A DNA stretch of 64,000 nucleotides from JAISGQ01 sp045604155 (GCA_045604155.1 JAZUNN010000073.1:1-64000); one strand, 5' to 3'. Numbered from the stretch's first letter, positions 17,738 to 25,730 are shown. Translations and numbers: made by a program. The notes: generated by a model from the letters alone, not told the origin.

Positions 17738-18662
17738 AAATGCAGTATCTTTTCTCGCTGTGATTGCCTTCAGCACTGCCGCTCTGTGGATTATGAGCCT
17801 TATAGCCGCTCGTATCGGGGAATCGACAGAAGACGATGCTCTGAAAGGGCGTTTTGCCGATGTGCTGGAGGCTGACAGCTACGAGGAGATTTTTATTGAG
17901 GCAGGCATTTCTGAGGAAATAACAGGTGCTTATAAGGCGATGTCTGACGGAGAAACGGCAGGATATATTGTTGAGCTCTCAAAAGAAGGCTACGGAGGCA
18001 GAATGGAGATATCTGTCGGTGTTTCACACGACGGAAATAAAGTCACGGGAGTGAAAGTGAGAAATCACAGTGAGACTCCCGACCTTGGCGGAAAAACCGC
18101 CGAAAAGCCTTTTCTCTCTCAGTTTTCATCGGCTGATGCACCCTTTTATCTGGGCAGAGCAGCTCTTTCCGACGGCACATATTTTGCCGAAAGCGACAGC
18201 TTTTCGGGTGGGTATAAGGATAATCTGACAATTACGGTTGAAAACGGGCTTATTACAAAGGTTTTCTGGGATGGAGAAAGTGAAATCGGCGGCAAAAGCA
18301 AGCGTCAGGCTTCCATTGACGGCGAGTATGTAATGACTGCCGACGGTCTTTTCTGGCACGAGCAGGCACAGCTTATGGAAGCACGGCTTATGGAAGTGCA
18401 GTCACCTTCCAAAATCAGTTACGGTGATAACGGCAAAACTGACGCAGTTGCAGGTGTTTCCATAAGTATAAGTCCTTTTGTCACTCTTGCGGAAAAGTGC
18501 TGTATTCAGGCCGGTGCTTCTTCAGACGGCACCGCCATCGACGGGGTTTCAGGTGCTACGGTTTCTTCTTCCGCAGTGACAGACGCTGCAAACACTGCAG
18601 TTGATTTTACAGAAAGATTCCTGCTCGGAGCAGCTGCCTCAGGGAGCGACATTTATGAGTAA
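17709..18662 (+). CDS. rnfG: Rnf-type complex subunit G with a nested extra FMN-binding-like domain
   Basis: The protein is 317 residues, clearly longer than the roughly 200 of ordinary RnfG. A TM anchor (about 12-34) is followed by an FMN-binding domain with HSETPDLGGK at 120-129. The canonical flavinylation site DGVSGAT is at 278-284, with Thr284 as the FMN acceptor. Between them, about residues 153-270 (DGTYFAESDSFSGGYKDN..., EQAQLMEARLMEVQ...) look like a Tpp15/COG4939-type domain, ending in a degenerate site DAVAGVS at 245-251. It overlaps rnfD by 29 bases. Confidence 0.9.
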   Translation: MNEKIKHLLKNAVSFLAVIAFSTAALWIMSLIAARIGESTEDDALKGRFADVLEADSYEEIFIEAGISEEITGAYKAMSDGETAGYIVELSKEGYGGRMEISVGVSHDGNKVTGVKVRNHSETPDLGGKTAEKPFLSQFSSADAPFYLGRAALSDGTYFAESDSFSGGYKDNLTITVENGLITKVFWDGESEIGGKSKRQASIDGEYVMTADGLFWHEQAQLMEARLMEVQSPSKISYGDNGKTDAVAGVSISISPFVTLAEKCCIQAGASSDGTAIDGVSGATVSSSAVTDAANTAVDFTERFLLGAAASGSDIYE

Positions 18663-19590
18663 ATACGGAAAAACCGCATCATTCTGCCTCGCTTTTCTTT
18701 CCCCTGCCCTTGCCGCAGGCACGGAATCACCTCATTACTTTCTCGCCTGCGCAGTTATTCTTTTTGTTTCTGCCTGCGGCTCGGTTTTATCCGTTTATTC
18801 TGTGAGGAATTCGGATAATACAGCCCTTTGCTCCTTTTCTTCCTTTCTGCCTGCCGCAGTGCTTTCCTTTGGCGGAAATCTGATTATGGCTTCGCTTTTT
18901 CCGAGCACATTCGATAATTCCTCTGCTTTTATTCTGTCAGGTGTTTCCCTCTTTTTTGCCGCAGGCTTTGCTTCTTCCGATACTCGCAGACCTGTTCTTC
19001 AGAGTCTCTGTTTTATTTCTCTTTCCGCCTTTGCTGTGATTTTTCTCGGCTCTGTCCGGGCGTTTCTGAGCTTTATACCTCTTTACGATCAAATTTCCAT
19101 GGGGCTTGTCTTTGCAGGTATTGCCGCTGCGGCGGTGAAGCTTGCTTTTCCTTCAGAGAATAATAATCTGCACTTTTCCACTGCAAAGGCTTTTAATTAC
19201 TCTCTCTGCCTTGCCTGCGTTTTTCTTCTTACAGATGGGGTTTTCCTTATTTCCGATGCTCTGTGGAGTATAAATATTGCAGTGCTTGTCACTGCACTTT
19301 CTGCCTTTGTTTTTTCCTGTGCGGCTATTCATATATTTGCTGTCGATTTTCCTCCTGCAGTGCTTTCTGCCGCTTCTTTTGCACTTATCTTTGTTCAGGG
19401 CAATAAAGCAGACTGGAAAGGCATGGCGCTTTCGGCTTTTATAACTGCCCTTGCGGTTGTTGCCATAATCACTGCGCTCTCCCCTGCACTGCGCCGCAAC
19501 GGGCACTCCGATGCACCGCAATGCTTAAAAGGTCTGCCTGCCATGCTGCTTATTTTGGGGCTTGCCGCACTTGCATTCGGAGCCTTCTGA
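18655..19590 (+). CDS. Integral membrane protein resembling RnfE fused to RnfA
   Basis: The 311-residue protein is almost entirely hydrophobic, with ten or more TM segments. Residues 1-140 align by eye with RnfE: SFCLAFLSPALAAGTE for the GxCPxLAVT loop, and AVIFLGSVRAFLS for the conserved LGAIRE helix. Residues 180-311 align with RnfA, ending DAPQCLKGLPAMLLILGLAALAFGAF, a close copy of the RnfA C-terminus. The cysteines that hold the intramembrane [2Fe-2S] cluster in Rnf/NQR are replaced in both halves. The ATG overlaps the rnfG stop by 8 bases. The assignment rests on motifs and operon position and should be tested by profile search. Confidence 0.7.
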   Translation: MSKYGKTASFCLAFLSPALAAGTESPHYFLACAVILFVSACGSVLSVYSVRNSDNTALCSFSSFLPAAVLSFGGNLIMASLFPSTFDNSSAFILSGVSLFFAAGFASSDTRRPVLQSLCFISLSAFAVIFLGSVRAFLSFIPLYDQISMGLVFAGIAAAAVKLAFPSENNNLHFSTAKAFNYSLCLACVFLLTDGVFLISDALWSINIAVLVTALSAFVFSCAAIHIFAVDFPPAVLSAASFALIFVQGNKADWKGMALSAFITALAVVAIITALSPALRRNGHSDAPQCLKGLPAMLLILGLAALAFGAF

Positions 19591-19632
19591 TGGTATACTC
19601 ACCTTGTGAAAGCTTTTATGGGGTGATGTATT

Positions 19633-20337
19633 ATGGTATATACATTCAAATCAGAAAACGGCTCCTTTGAATATGAGGTCACCAAAAAGACCATGCGCAA
19701 AATAAGAATGGTTGTCCGTGACGGTGTGGCTCTTGTTTCTGCGCCCACAAAATGCAAGGACGAACAGATTCACGATTTTGTCGAGAAAAACAGCCAGTGG
19801 GTCTTTGCTCAGATAGCAAAAAAAGAGGCTCAGGTCGAAAGAATTGCAAACGGACTTGAAATTTCTGTTCTTGGAATAAAGCGAAAAATTATTGTTTCTT
19901 CAGGCAGGACCCACGCACTTCTCGGCGACAGTGCTCTCTTTGTAAGTGTCCCCGACCCTTCTGACAAGGCTCATATTATTGACACTGTGGATAAATTCCT
20001 TTTAAAGCTCGCAAAGGAAGAGCTTTCCGCTTCCCTTGACAGAGTAATGGCCGTTGCAGATGAAAAAGAGCTTGGAATTGAGCGTCCTGCTCTCACCGTA
20101 CGCAAGATGACCTCCCGCTGGGGCAGCTGCACCAACGAGCGAGGTACAATAAGACTCAATCAGCACCTTGTGCGCCTTGACCGTGAGCTTATTGACTATG
20201 TCACCGCCCATGAGCTTGCTCACCTTGTGGAGGCAAATCACAGTTCAAGCTTCTATGCTGTGCTCTTCAAGCTCTGTCCCGACTTTGTGGAAATGCGCAG
20301 AATGCTCAGATGTATTGATGTTTTTAATTTTATATAA
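19633..20337 (+). CDS. YgjP-like (DUF45) metallopeptidase-domain protein
   Basis: The 234-residue protein has the zincin motif HELAH at 193-197 with a third ligand His203 (EANHS), preceded by TSRWGSCTNERGTIRLN. This is the signature of the M48-related YgjP/DUF45 family, whose substrates are unknown. There is no TM helix. The gene follows the Rnf-like operon after 42 bases with its own GGGGTGA site and may be co-transcribed. Confidence 0.9.
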   Translation: MVYTFKSENGSFEYEVTKKTMRKIRMVVRDGVALVSAPTKCKDEQIHDFVEKNSQWVFAQIAKKEAQVERIANGLEISVLGIKRKIIVSSGRTHALLGDSALFVSVPDPSDKAHIIDTVDKFLLKLAKEELSASLDRVMAVADEKELGIERPALTVRKMTSRWGSCTNERGTIRLNQHLVRLDRELIDYVTAHELAHLVEANHSSSFYAVLFKLCPDFVEMRRMLRCIDVFNFI

Positions 20338-20340
20338 CAA

Positions 20341-20370
20341 AACAAGCCATTCCTTTCGGAATGGCTTGTT
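20341..20370 (+). terminator. Hairpin terminator after the DUF45 gene
   Basis: AACAAGCCATTCC-TTTC-GGAATGGCTTGTT is a perfect 13-bp stem and is followed by TATC. It also ends the Rnf-like operon if read-through occurs. Confidence 0.85.
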
Positions 20371-20483
20371 TATCGTATTAAAGAAGTTGATACCATGCTC
20401 TCTTTTTTCTGAGCAAGCTGTATCATTCAGGTATGATTCTGAGAAACAGAAAACACGTAGTTGTTTGGTTTCTCTCCCTTCGA

Positions 20484-20524
20484 ATCATGCTTGCATGATA
20501 TAACCTCACCTCATCAGAGGGAGG
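20484..20524. repeat. Interspersed hairpin repeat remnant
   Basis: ATCATGC-TT-GCATGAT (20484-20499) is a perfect palindrome. It is followed by the imperfect CCTCACCTC-ATCA-GAGGGAGG (20504-20524), whose TC(A)xCAGAGGGAG tail matches hairpins at 38.25 kb and 40.68 kb. The gap 20371-20539 holds no gene. Confidence 0.5.
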
Positions 20525-20539
20525 CTTCTTCTTGCTTTA

Positions 20540-21478
20540 TTATGCTTCTGCAGGTGTTTTCTCTGCTTCGGCTTCTGTTTCTTCCTTTTCGTCCTCTGCA
20601 TCCATTATGATTGCAGTGACAACGGGTTTGGGATTATTCTCCATCCAGCGCATCTGAGTTACGATAAGGAATACCATGATTCCCAGGCTTATCCACTGGG
20701 AAGTGGAAAGTCCAAGCCAGATTCCTCGGTAAGTATCGCCTCTGAGGAATTCATCACAGAATCTGATGATTGCATAGGTGCCGAAATAAATTCTGATAAA
20801 AGTACCTGCACGCCACTTCTGCCAGAAAAGGCAGAAAAGCACTACCAGTACGATGCAGAGTGCCAGGTTGAGGCCTGCCTCAAGAAGCTGTACGGGGAAT
20901 CTTTTCACTCCGTTTGCAGCTGCAACGAGAGCTTTGCTGTGATAAAGACCCCATTCGCACTCGATACCGTAGCAGCATCCGCTGGCAAGACAGCCGATTC
21001 TTCCGAAAGTATGAAAAAGGGGAATTGCGGGAGCAACAGCATCAAGATATTCGCAGATGTTGAAGTGTGCTTTCTTACTGTACCACCATGCACCTGCAAC
21101 GCCGCCGAGAAGTCCGCCGTAGAATACGATTCCGCTGAAGAAGCCTCCGAATCTTTCAAAAGCTCCGCCTGTGCCGTATCTGTCAACGTAATAATCCCAG
21201 TTGCTCAGCTGCTCTATTATATCAGGAATGTTGGTTATTGCGTAAAGTGCCATTGCACCGAGAAGCAGACCGATAAGAGCAGGCAGGCTTGCGGTAAGAA
21301 GTGTGTCTGCTGATACAGGACGTTTTGAGGTGAGTCCTCGCTCAGTATTCTTTTTATAGGACTTCCATGTGACTCTTGTCATGAGCCAGGAAAGAGTGCC
21401 TGCAAGGAGGAATCCCACTACCGTAAGCAGTGCATAAACAGAAATATCTTTTCCGAAAATTGAAATTGTCGGGAACAT
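20540..21478 (-). CDS. lgt: Prolipoprotein diacylglyceryl transferase family protein
   Basis: Lgt moves a diacylglyceryl group from phosphatidylglycerol to the lipobox cysteine of prolipoproteins. The 312-residue protein has about seven TM helices, and HTFGRIGCLASGCCYG corresponds to the Lgt signature (HxxGRxGNFxxGxxxG), here with GCCYG as in some clostridial forms. RFCDEFLRGDTYRGIWLGLSTSQWIS matches the C-terminal arginine region. It ends in an acidic cytoplasmic tail of about 25 residues. The window encodes at least two lipoproteins (GH16 and the product of 55932-56441). Confidence 0.85.
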   Translation of the reverse strand: MFPTISIFGKDISVYALLTVVGFLLAGTLSWLMTRVTWKSYKKNTERGLTSKRPVSADTLLTASLPALIGLLLGAMALYAITNIPDIIEQLSNWDYYVDRYGTGGAFERFGGFFSGIVFYGGLLGGVAGAWWYSKKAHFNICEYLDAVAPAIPLFHTFGRIGCLASGCCYGIECEWGLYHSKALVAAANGVKRFPVQLLEAGLNLALCIVLVVLFCLFWQKWRAGTFIRIYFGTYAIIRFCDEFLRGDTYRGIWLGLSTSQWISLGIMVFLIVTQMRWMENNPKPVVTAIIMDAEDEKEETEAEAEKTPAEA

Positions 21479-21490
21479 TGTAAATCTCCT

Positions 21491-22006
21491 TTATTTTTTA
21501 ATGAAGGGGAAAAGTATCCCCATATCAGTATCCGAAACTCCCAGATTTGCCTTTATACAGCTGCAGGCATTTTCATATTCCGCTCTTGATGTGTCCCACA
21601 GGCACCCGAAGACGGAGTACATTCCGTTGCACGCTGTTGCGACTATACATGAAACTATAGACACTATTCCCAGAGCATAGGCAGCTGTTGCTATTGATCT
21701 CATGCCAAATTCTTCCGGCATTTCATTTCTGCAGCGGGATGCAATGAATACACCGACTATGGCAACTATCAGACCGATTGCAGACATTGCCGCAGGCTTT
21801 GTTTTAACAAAGGCACTGCCGATGCAGAGTCCTATGGATATTACAGATATTCCCAGAGCAACGCATCCCATGTATTCGGGAGTCTGCATGAATTTATCAA
21901 AGGTCATTCTGTTGTAGGTTTTTGGGTCTTTGAGATAAGATCCGCACTTAGGACAGTGGACATCCTTATCAAGACATTCAGCGCCGCACCTTGAGCAGTA
22001 TTTCAT
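21491..22006 (-). CDS. Zinc-ribbon membrane protein of unknown function
   Basis: The 171-residue protein begins with a zinc ribbon, CSRCGAECLDKDVHCPKCG, and continues with three hydrophobic segments (about 47-70, 73-90 and 106-125). The short C-terminal tail has two cysteines. The arrangement is common in Bacillota and has no assigned function. It lies 12 bases upstream of lgt on the same strand and 12 bases downstream of the gene at 22019, so the three probably form one transcript. Confidence 0.75.
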   Translation of the reverse strand: MKYCSRCGAECLDKDVHCPKCGSYLKDPKTYNRMTFDKFMQTPEYMGCVALGISVISIGLCIGSAFVKTKPAAMSAIGLIVAIVGVFIASRCRNEMPEEFGMRSIATAAYALGIVSIVSCIVATACNGMYSVFGCLWDTSRAEYENACSCIKANLGVSDTDMGILFPFIKK

Positions 22007-22018
22007 CTTTCAGCCTCC

Positions 22019-22387
22019 TTATGCTACAAATAAAGCCGCACACTCCTGTGACAGCCTGCAGAAGCAGCCTCCTACACTTGCAACACAGGCAGCGCAGGCC
22101 ACAGATGCAATTATTATGCACATACAGATAATATATCCAAGTGTTGCAAGAGTTCTTGAATAGGAAAGAGATCCGCCTCGTTTTCTGATTCTCTGACACA
22201 TGAACAGACCTATCCATGCGAAAATTATGGACGCCACAAGAAGTATTGCCGCAATAATCACGGTTTCGATAAGTGTTATGGCTCCAAAAAGACAGGCAGC
22301 CGCTATTCCCGCCATGCAAAGTGCACCGTACCCCGATTCCTTATGTTCAGGTTCAAGCTGTATGTATATCTTTCCGTTGTCTGACAT
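22019..22387 (-). CDS. Small cysteine-rich membrane protein
   Basis: The 122-residue protein has hydrophobic segments at about 22-65 and 84-106. The middle layout resembles DUF4190-type membrane proteins (IRKRGGSLSYSRTLATLGYI). The C-terminal part is rich in cysteine. Function is unknown. It is first in the short leftward gene set that leads to lgt. Confidence 0.6.
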   Translation of the reverse strand: MSDNGKIYIQLEPEHKESGYGALCMAGIAAACLFGAITLIETVIIAAILLVASIIFAWIGLFMCQRIRKRGGSLSYSRTLATLGYIICMCIIIASVACAACVASVGGCFCRLSQECAALFVA

Positions 22388-22486
22388 TCTTCCTCACGCC
22401 CTTTTCTTTTCGTTTCAATATATTATAACTCAAAACAGTGTGTATGTGAAGTATATTTTTATTTTTTAATGTGATGATACAATGCA

Positions 22487-22522
22487 GCAAAACCCACATC
22501 TTAATTAAGATGTGGGTTTTGC
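22487..22522. terminator. Perfect 36-bp palindromic terminator
   Basis: GCAAAACCCACATCTTAA is followed directly by its exact reverse complement. It abuts the stop codon of the ECF S-component gene and lies between two leftward transcription units. Confidence 0.75.
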
Positions 22523-23050
22523 TTATGCTTTTTTCTTTGCCATTTCCGTAAGCTTTGCGAAAAGAGGCTGCAGAAACCATACAAAAACGGCGTTTCCTAT
22601 GGCGTGGAGTGAGTCCACTCCCAGACCGTTTATCCAGTAGATAAGAAAGCCTGCCGTGCCCCCGTTTGCTGCAAATGTGCGATAGGAGAATATGGATACG
22701 GTAAATCCGTAGACATATCCCATTGCAAAGCACCAGACAAGCATGACAAGAGGATGGTGGTGCTTTCTGAAAAGCAGTCCCGAAACTACAGCTATCAAAG
22801 CCCACACAAACATCTGATACATCGACCAGATTCCGATGCCCATTATCATGTTTGTGACGTTTACGATAACTATGGCAGATGCCACACTGTCCCACAGCCC
22901 TATGTACATTGCCATGAGTATGAGTATGACCGTAACGGGCTGGACATTCGGCAGAGCGCCCAATGCCCAGCGACCGATTATCGCCAGTGCGCACAGCATT
23001 CCGTCAAGGGCAATGCGGCGCACCGGGTTTAATTTTTCTGTCTTTACCAT
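22523..23050 (-). CDS. ECF transporter S component, probably for cobalamin
   Basis: The 175-residue protein has about five to six TM helices and the N-terminal RRIALDGMLCALAIIGR segment typical of ECF S components, where small residues contact the T subunit. It overlaps the upstream DUF4430 gene by 7 bases, and the pair lies behind a cobalamin riboswitch, which is the reason for the substrate assignment. No T subunit or ATPases are nearby, so it would have to use a shared ECF module. Confidence 0.82.
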   Translation of the reverse strand: MVKTEKLNPVRRIALDGMLCALAIIGRWALGALPNVQPVTVILILMAMYIGLWDSVASAIVIVNVTNMIMGIGIWSMYQMFVWALIAVVSGLLFRKHHHPLVMLVWCFAMGYVYGFTVSIFSYRTFAANGGTAGFLIYWINGLGVDSLHAIGNAVFVWFLQPLFAKLTEMAKKKA

Positions 23051-23484
23051 TCTACTTTACTGAGAACAAAATCCACTTTATCGCCTTCTGCAGGCACGAT
23101 ATAGGAAACTCCTTCCATTGTCATTTCACCGTTAAGGGTGAAGGTCCAGTAGAGGTTTTCATCATAATTCTGTGCATGACCGCCGATGGAAGTGATAAAT
23201 GCACCGTATTCGCCTTCGTCATATACAAGCTCTATGCTCTCTTTTTCAAGTGCTGTCTTCATTGAGTCAAAAAGCACAGTGCCCTCTGCTGCGGTTACAT
23301 CACCTTCGTAGACGCTTTCTCCCTGAGCTGTAATGCTGAGAGAATAGGTTACCTGAACTTCATCGTTTACTTCTTTTTTGCCGAAGAGGTCTGTCTTTAC
23401 AGCATAGACGGCAAATGCAGCCGCAAGCACCAGCACCACAGCAACGACGATGTACAATACCTTTGAGATTTTCTTCTTTTCCAT
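23044..23484 (-). CDS. Membrane-anchored DUF4430 (transcobalamin-like) protein
   Basis: The 146-residue protein has an N-terminal TM helix (about 8-26) and an extracellular DUF4430 domain; YDENLYWTFTLNGEMTMEGVSYIVPAEGDKVDFVLSKVEW carries the family landmarks, of which YWTFTLNG is clearest. This fold resembles the C-terminal domain of eukaryotic B12 carriers. The start at 23484 was chosen for its TTGGAGG site. With the riboswitch and S component it suggests capture of B12 at the cell surface and hand-over to the transporter; the capture role is inference. Confidence 0.85.
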   Translation of the reverse strand: MEKKKISKVLYIVVAVVLVLAAAFAVYAVKTDLFGKKEVNDEVQVTYSLSITAQGESVYEGDVTAAEGTVLFDSMKTALEKESIELVYDEGEYGAFITSIGGHAQNYDENLYWTFTLNGEMTMEGVSYIVPAEGDKVDFVLSKVEW

Positions 23485-23553
23485 AATTTTTACCTCCAAA
23501 AATAAAAATAGCCGCAGAAATGCACTCTGTCAAAAGCGAGCATCTCCACAGCG

Positions 23554-23589
23554 AAAAAAGCCTGATGCGTATAGAAAAACGCATAAGCC
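23554..23589 (-). terminator. Riboswitch expression-platform terminator
   Basis: Read leftward, GGCTTATGCGT and ACGCATCAGGC pair with two mismatches around TTTTCTAT and run into TTTTTT. Its place between the aptamer and the DUF4430 start codon fits B12-dependent premature termination. Confidence 0.7.
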
Positions 23590-23639
23590 TTCCTACTGGG
23601 TATAAGTGAGAGCAAAAATCCGTACTTCACAAATAATCA

Positions 23640-23820
23640 CACTGGGCAAGGTCTCCCGTCTTTGCTTCATTGCACCCTCTGCGCCTTCCCAAGGTATTAC
23701 CTCAGTGACTTTGTCCCAAAAAAGAACAATCTGCAGCGGTGCTCGGCTTCACGGTGGCGGCTTCCGAGGTGGATTTTCACCACGCTTCCCTTTTCCCGAT
23801 GCTCCCCGGATATTCAGTTT
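23640..23820 (-). ncRNA. Cobalamin (B12) riboswitch
   Basis: Read leftward from 23820, the RNA shows the conserved series AAAAGGGAAGCGTGGTGAAAA, TCCACC, GCCGCCACCGTGA, then the B12-box region AGTCACTGAGGTAATACC followed by GGGAAGGC, and closing sequence up to about 23640. These match the class-I cobalamin aptamer order. It should sense adenosyl- or other cobalamins and turn off the DUF4430-ECF S operon. Confidence 0.88.
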
Positions 23821-23825
23821 TCTGT

Positions 23826-23854
23826 ATTGTAGCACCTTCTCCCTTTTCTGTAAA
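23826..23854 (-). promoter_or_regulatory. Promoter of the B12 riboswitch transcript
   Basis: Read leftward: TTTACA (23854-23849), a 17-base spacer and TACAAT (23831-23826). This places the start point about 6-8 bases before the aptamer. Confidence 0.75.
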
Positions 23855-23875
23855 GCAGAATTCACATTATATTTA

Positions 23876-23904
23876 TTGAAAAAAAAGCGCAACAGCTATA
23901 TAAT
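23876..23904 (+). promoter_or_regulatory. Promoter of the LCP-family gene
   Basis: TTGAAA (23876-23881), a 17-base spacer and TATAAT (23899-23904) precede the ACGGAGG ribosome binding site by about 25 bases. Confidence 0.75.
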
Positions 23905-23939
23905 GAAGCATGATACAAAAACCTTTACGGAGGAATTTC

Positions 23940-25727
23940 ATGGCACAAAGCAGATTTTCACGCCGTGGCGGCGATGATAATTTTGATAAAAACGAAAATA
24001 CGGCTGAAGAAAAGAAAAAAGGCGGCTTTGGTTCCTTTGCAGCAAAGGCAAAGGAAAAGCTCGGCAGTGCCGCAGGGAATATAAAGGGTGTTTTCAGCAA
24101 GGACGGTGAAAGCAGGAAGTCACGCACTGCAGACGCTGACACTGCTTTTGTCCCGCCGACAGAGCCTATGGAGCAGCACACCGCTCCGTCTGCCCCTTCC
24201 GCACCTCCCACAACCGCTTTTTCTTCCGATCTTTTTGACGACATCACCGCTGACAGCACTCCCGTCAGTGCAAAGCCTGAGCCGAAGCCTGCAAAAGCAG
24301 AGCCTTCTCTGCCCAGCCGATGGGATGCACGTCATAAGGACAGCGATCTTTATTTTTCTTCAAGAATGTCCGACAGAGGTTTCAAGGCAAAGGAAGCTGT
24401 TGAATTTGAAGAAAAGAAGCGTCCTGCATATCAGGGCAAGGTTACAGGCCTTTCGAGAAATGCAAATGATGACGATGATCAGGAGCATTTTTATGTTCCG
24501 AATATTGAAGTGGGCGATGAAGATCGCCGTCTGAGATATAAAAAGCGAAATCGCAGACCCTTGAAACTCTGGCAGAAGGGCGTTATTACGGGAGTTTGCA
24601 TCACTGCTGCATTTATCGGTCTTATAATGCTCACCGTTAACCTAATGCTTGTGGGCAAGATGAACCAGATTGATGTAAAAGGCTCAAAGGATATGAACGA
24701 CCTATATTTCTATGAGCCAACCATGGTCACTTCCATACTCGATGACTCCGTTTCCATCTCCGAGGACGACCGCAGCCGTCTTTCAAAGCTCAACGACGCA
24801 TTTGAGCTTTCGGATCTTTCCGTGAAGTCGGGAAAAAAGGTGCAGAATTATCTCCTTATTGCCCTCGATGAAAATAATGAAGCTGACGGAATCGTAATCG
24901 TTTCCGTGGATCAGAAAACAAAGAAGATACGCCTTGTAAATATTCTGTCTGATCTTTATGTGCCTCTTTCCGATCAGATTGACGGCGTCAACTACGGTTC
25001 ATCCCTTCGCAGGATTTACGCCTACGGCGGTGCAAAGCTTCTGCGCAGCACTGTTCAGGATACTCTGAAAGTAAAGATTGACTACTATTTTGTTCTGAAT
25101 TTCACTGCCTTTGAAACCATAGTAAACCACCTTGGCGGTGCGGATATCACCATCACTGATGAAGCTGTATCCAACTGGATGGCAACAAATAAATATGATC
25201 CCCAGACCCGATTCGGCGGTACGGGAAGATTTACCCTTAACGGTGAGGAAGCTCTTATTTATTCGAGAATGTCCCAGCCCGACGGACCTTTTGCCCGTTC
25301 ACAGCGTCAGAAGGAAGTTGCAGAAAAGCTTTGCGCACGTCTTTCGGATTATAATACACTTGAGCATGTTTCGGTGCTCTATAATGCTCTGAGCTACGTC
25401 ACCACTGACTGCGGTGCAGGAAAGCTCCTCGGACTCTGCGGGAAGATGGACAATTACAGCGATTATGAGATAAAGGGTGTAACAGTGCCTATTCAGGGCA
25501 CATATACTGAAGGGTCTGTTGGCGGAGAATATCTCCTTGCCGCAAATCTGACGGTAAACGCAAACGATGTCCAGCTTTTCCTTTACAGCAACGATATGAC
25601 CTATGCAGACGGCGGTACTGAAGTCAATGTCATGCTGCCTCAGCTTACGGAAATCCTCGATGTACCCGAAGCCCCCGTTTCAGACAGTGATATTTCTCCT
25701 ACAGATGTATACGGCTCTGATGCATAA
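23940..25727 (+). CDS. LytR-CpsA-Psr (LCP) family cell-wall glycopolymer ligase-like protein
   Basis: LCP enzymes attach teichoic-acid-type or capsular polymers to peptidoglycan. The 595-residue protein has an unusually long cytoplasmic region of about 210 residues, rich in Ala, Pro, Ser, Thr and charged residues, one TM helix at 214-238 and an extracellular LCP domain at about 300-480. ILSDLYVPLSD, KVKIDYYFVLNF, LGGADITI, LNGEEALIYSRM and ARSQRQKEV are family landmarks. The C-terminus SDISPTDVYGSDA repeats the motif seen in the 10718-11890 product. ACGGAGG supports the ATG at 23940. Confidence 0.9.
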   Translation: MAQSRFSRRGGDDNFDKNENTAEEKKKGGFGSFAAKAKEKLGSAAGNIKGVFSKDGESRKSRTADADTAFVPPTEPMEQHTAPSAPSAPPTTAFSSDLFDDITADSTPVSAKPEPKPAKAEPSLPSRWDARHKDSDLYFSSRMSDRGFKAKEAVEFEEKKRPAYQGKVTGLSRNANDDDDQEHFYVPNIEVGDEDRRLRYKKRNRRPLKLWQKGVITGVCITAAFIGLIMLTVNLMLVGKMNQIDVKGSKDMNDLYFYEPTMVTSILDDSVSISEDDRSRLSKLNDAFELSDLSVKSGKKVQNYLLIALDENNEADGIVIVSVDQKTKKIRLVNILSDLYVPLSDQIDGVNYGSSLRRIYAYGGAKLLRSTVQDTLKVKIDYYFVLNFTAFETIVNHLGGADITITDEAVSNWMATNKYDPQTRFGGTGRFTLNGEEALIYSRMSQPDGPFARSQRQKEVAEKLCARLSDYNTLEHVSVLYNALSYVTTDCGAGKLLGLCGKMDNYSDYEIKGVTVPIQGTYTEGSVGGEYLLAANLTVNANDVQLFLYSNDMTYADGGTEVNVMLPQLTEILDVPEAPVSDSDISPTDVYGSDA

Positions 25728-25730
25728 TTC

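Noticed and set aside
20371..20539. tRNA gene suggested by TTCGAATC at 20479-20486
   Set aside because: No acceptor, D or anticodon stems can be drawn around it; the sequence belongs to a palindromic repeat.
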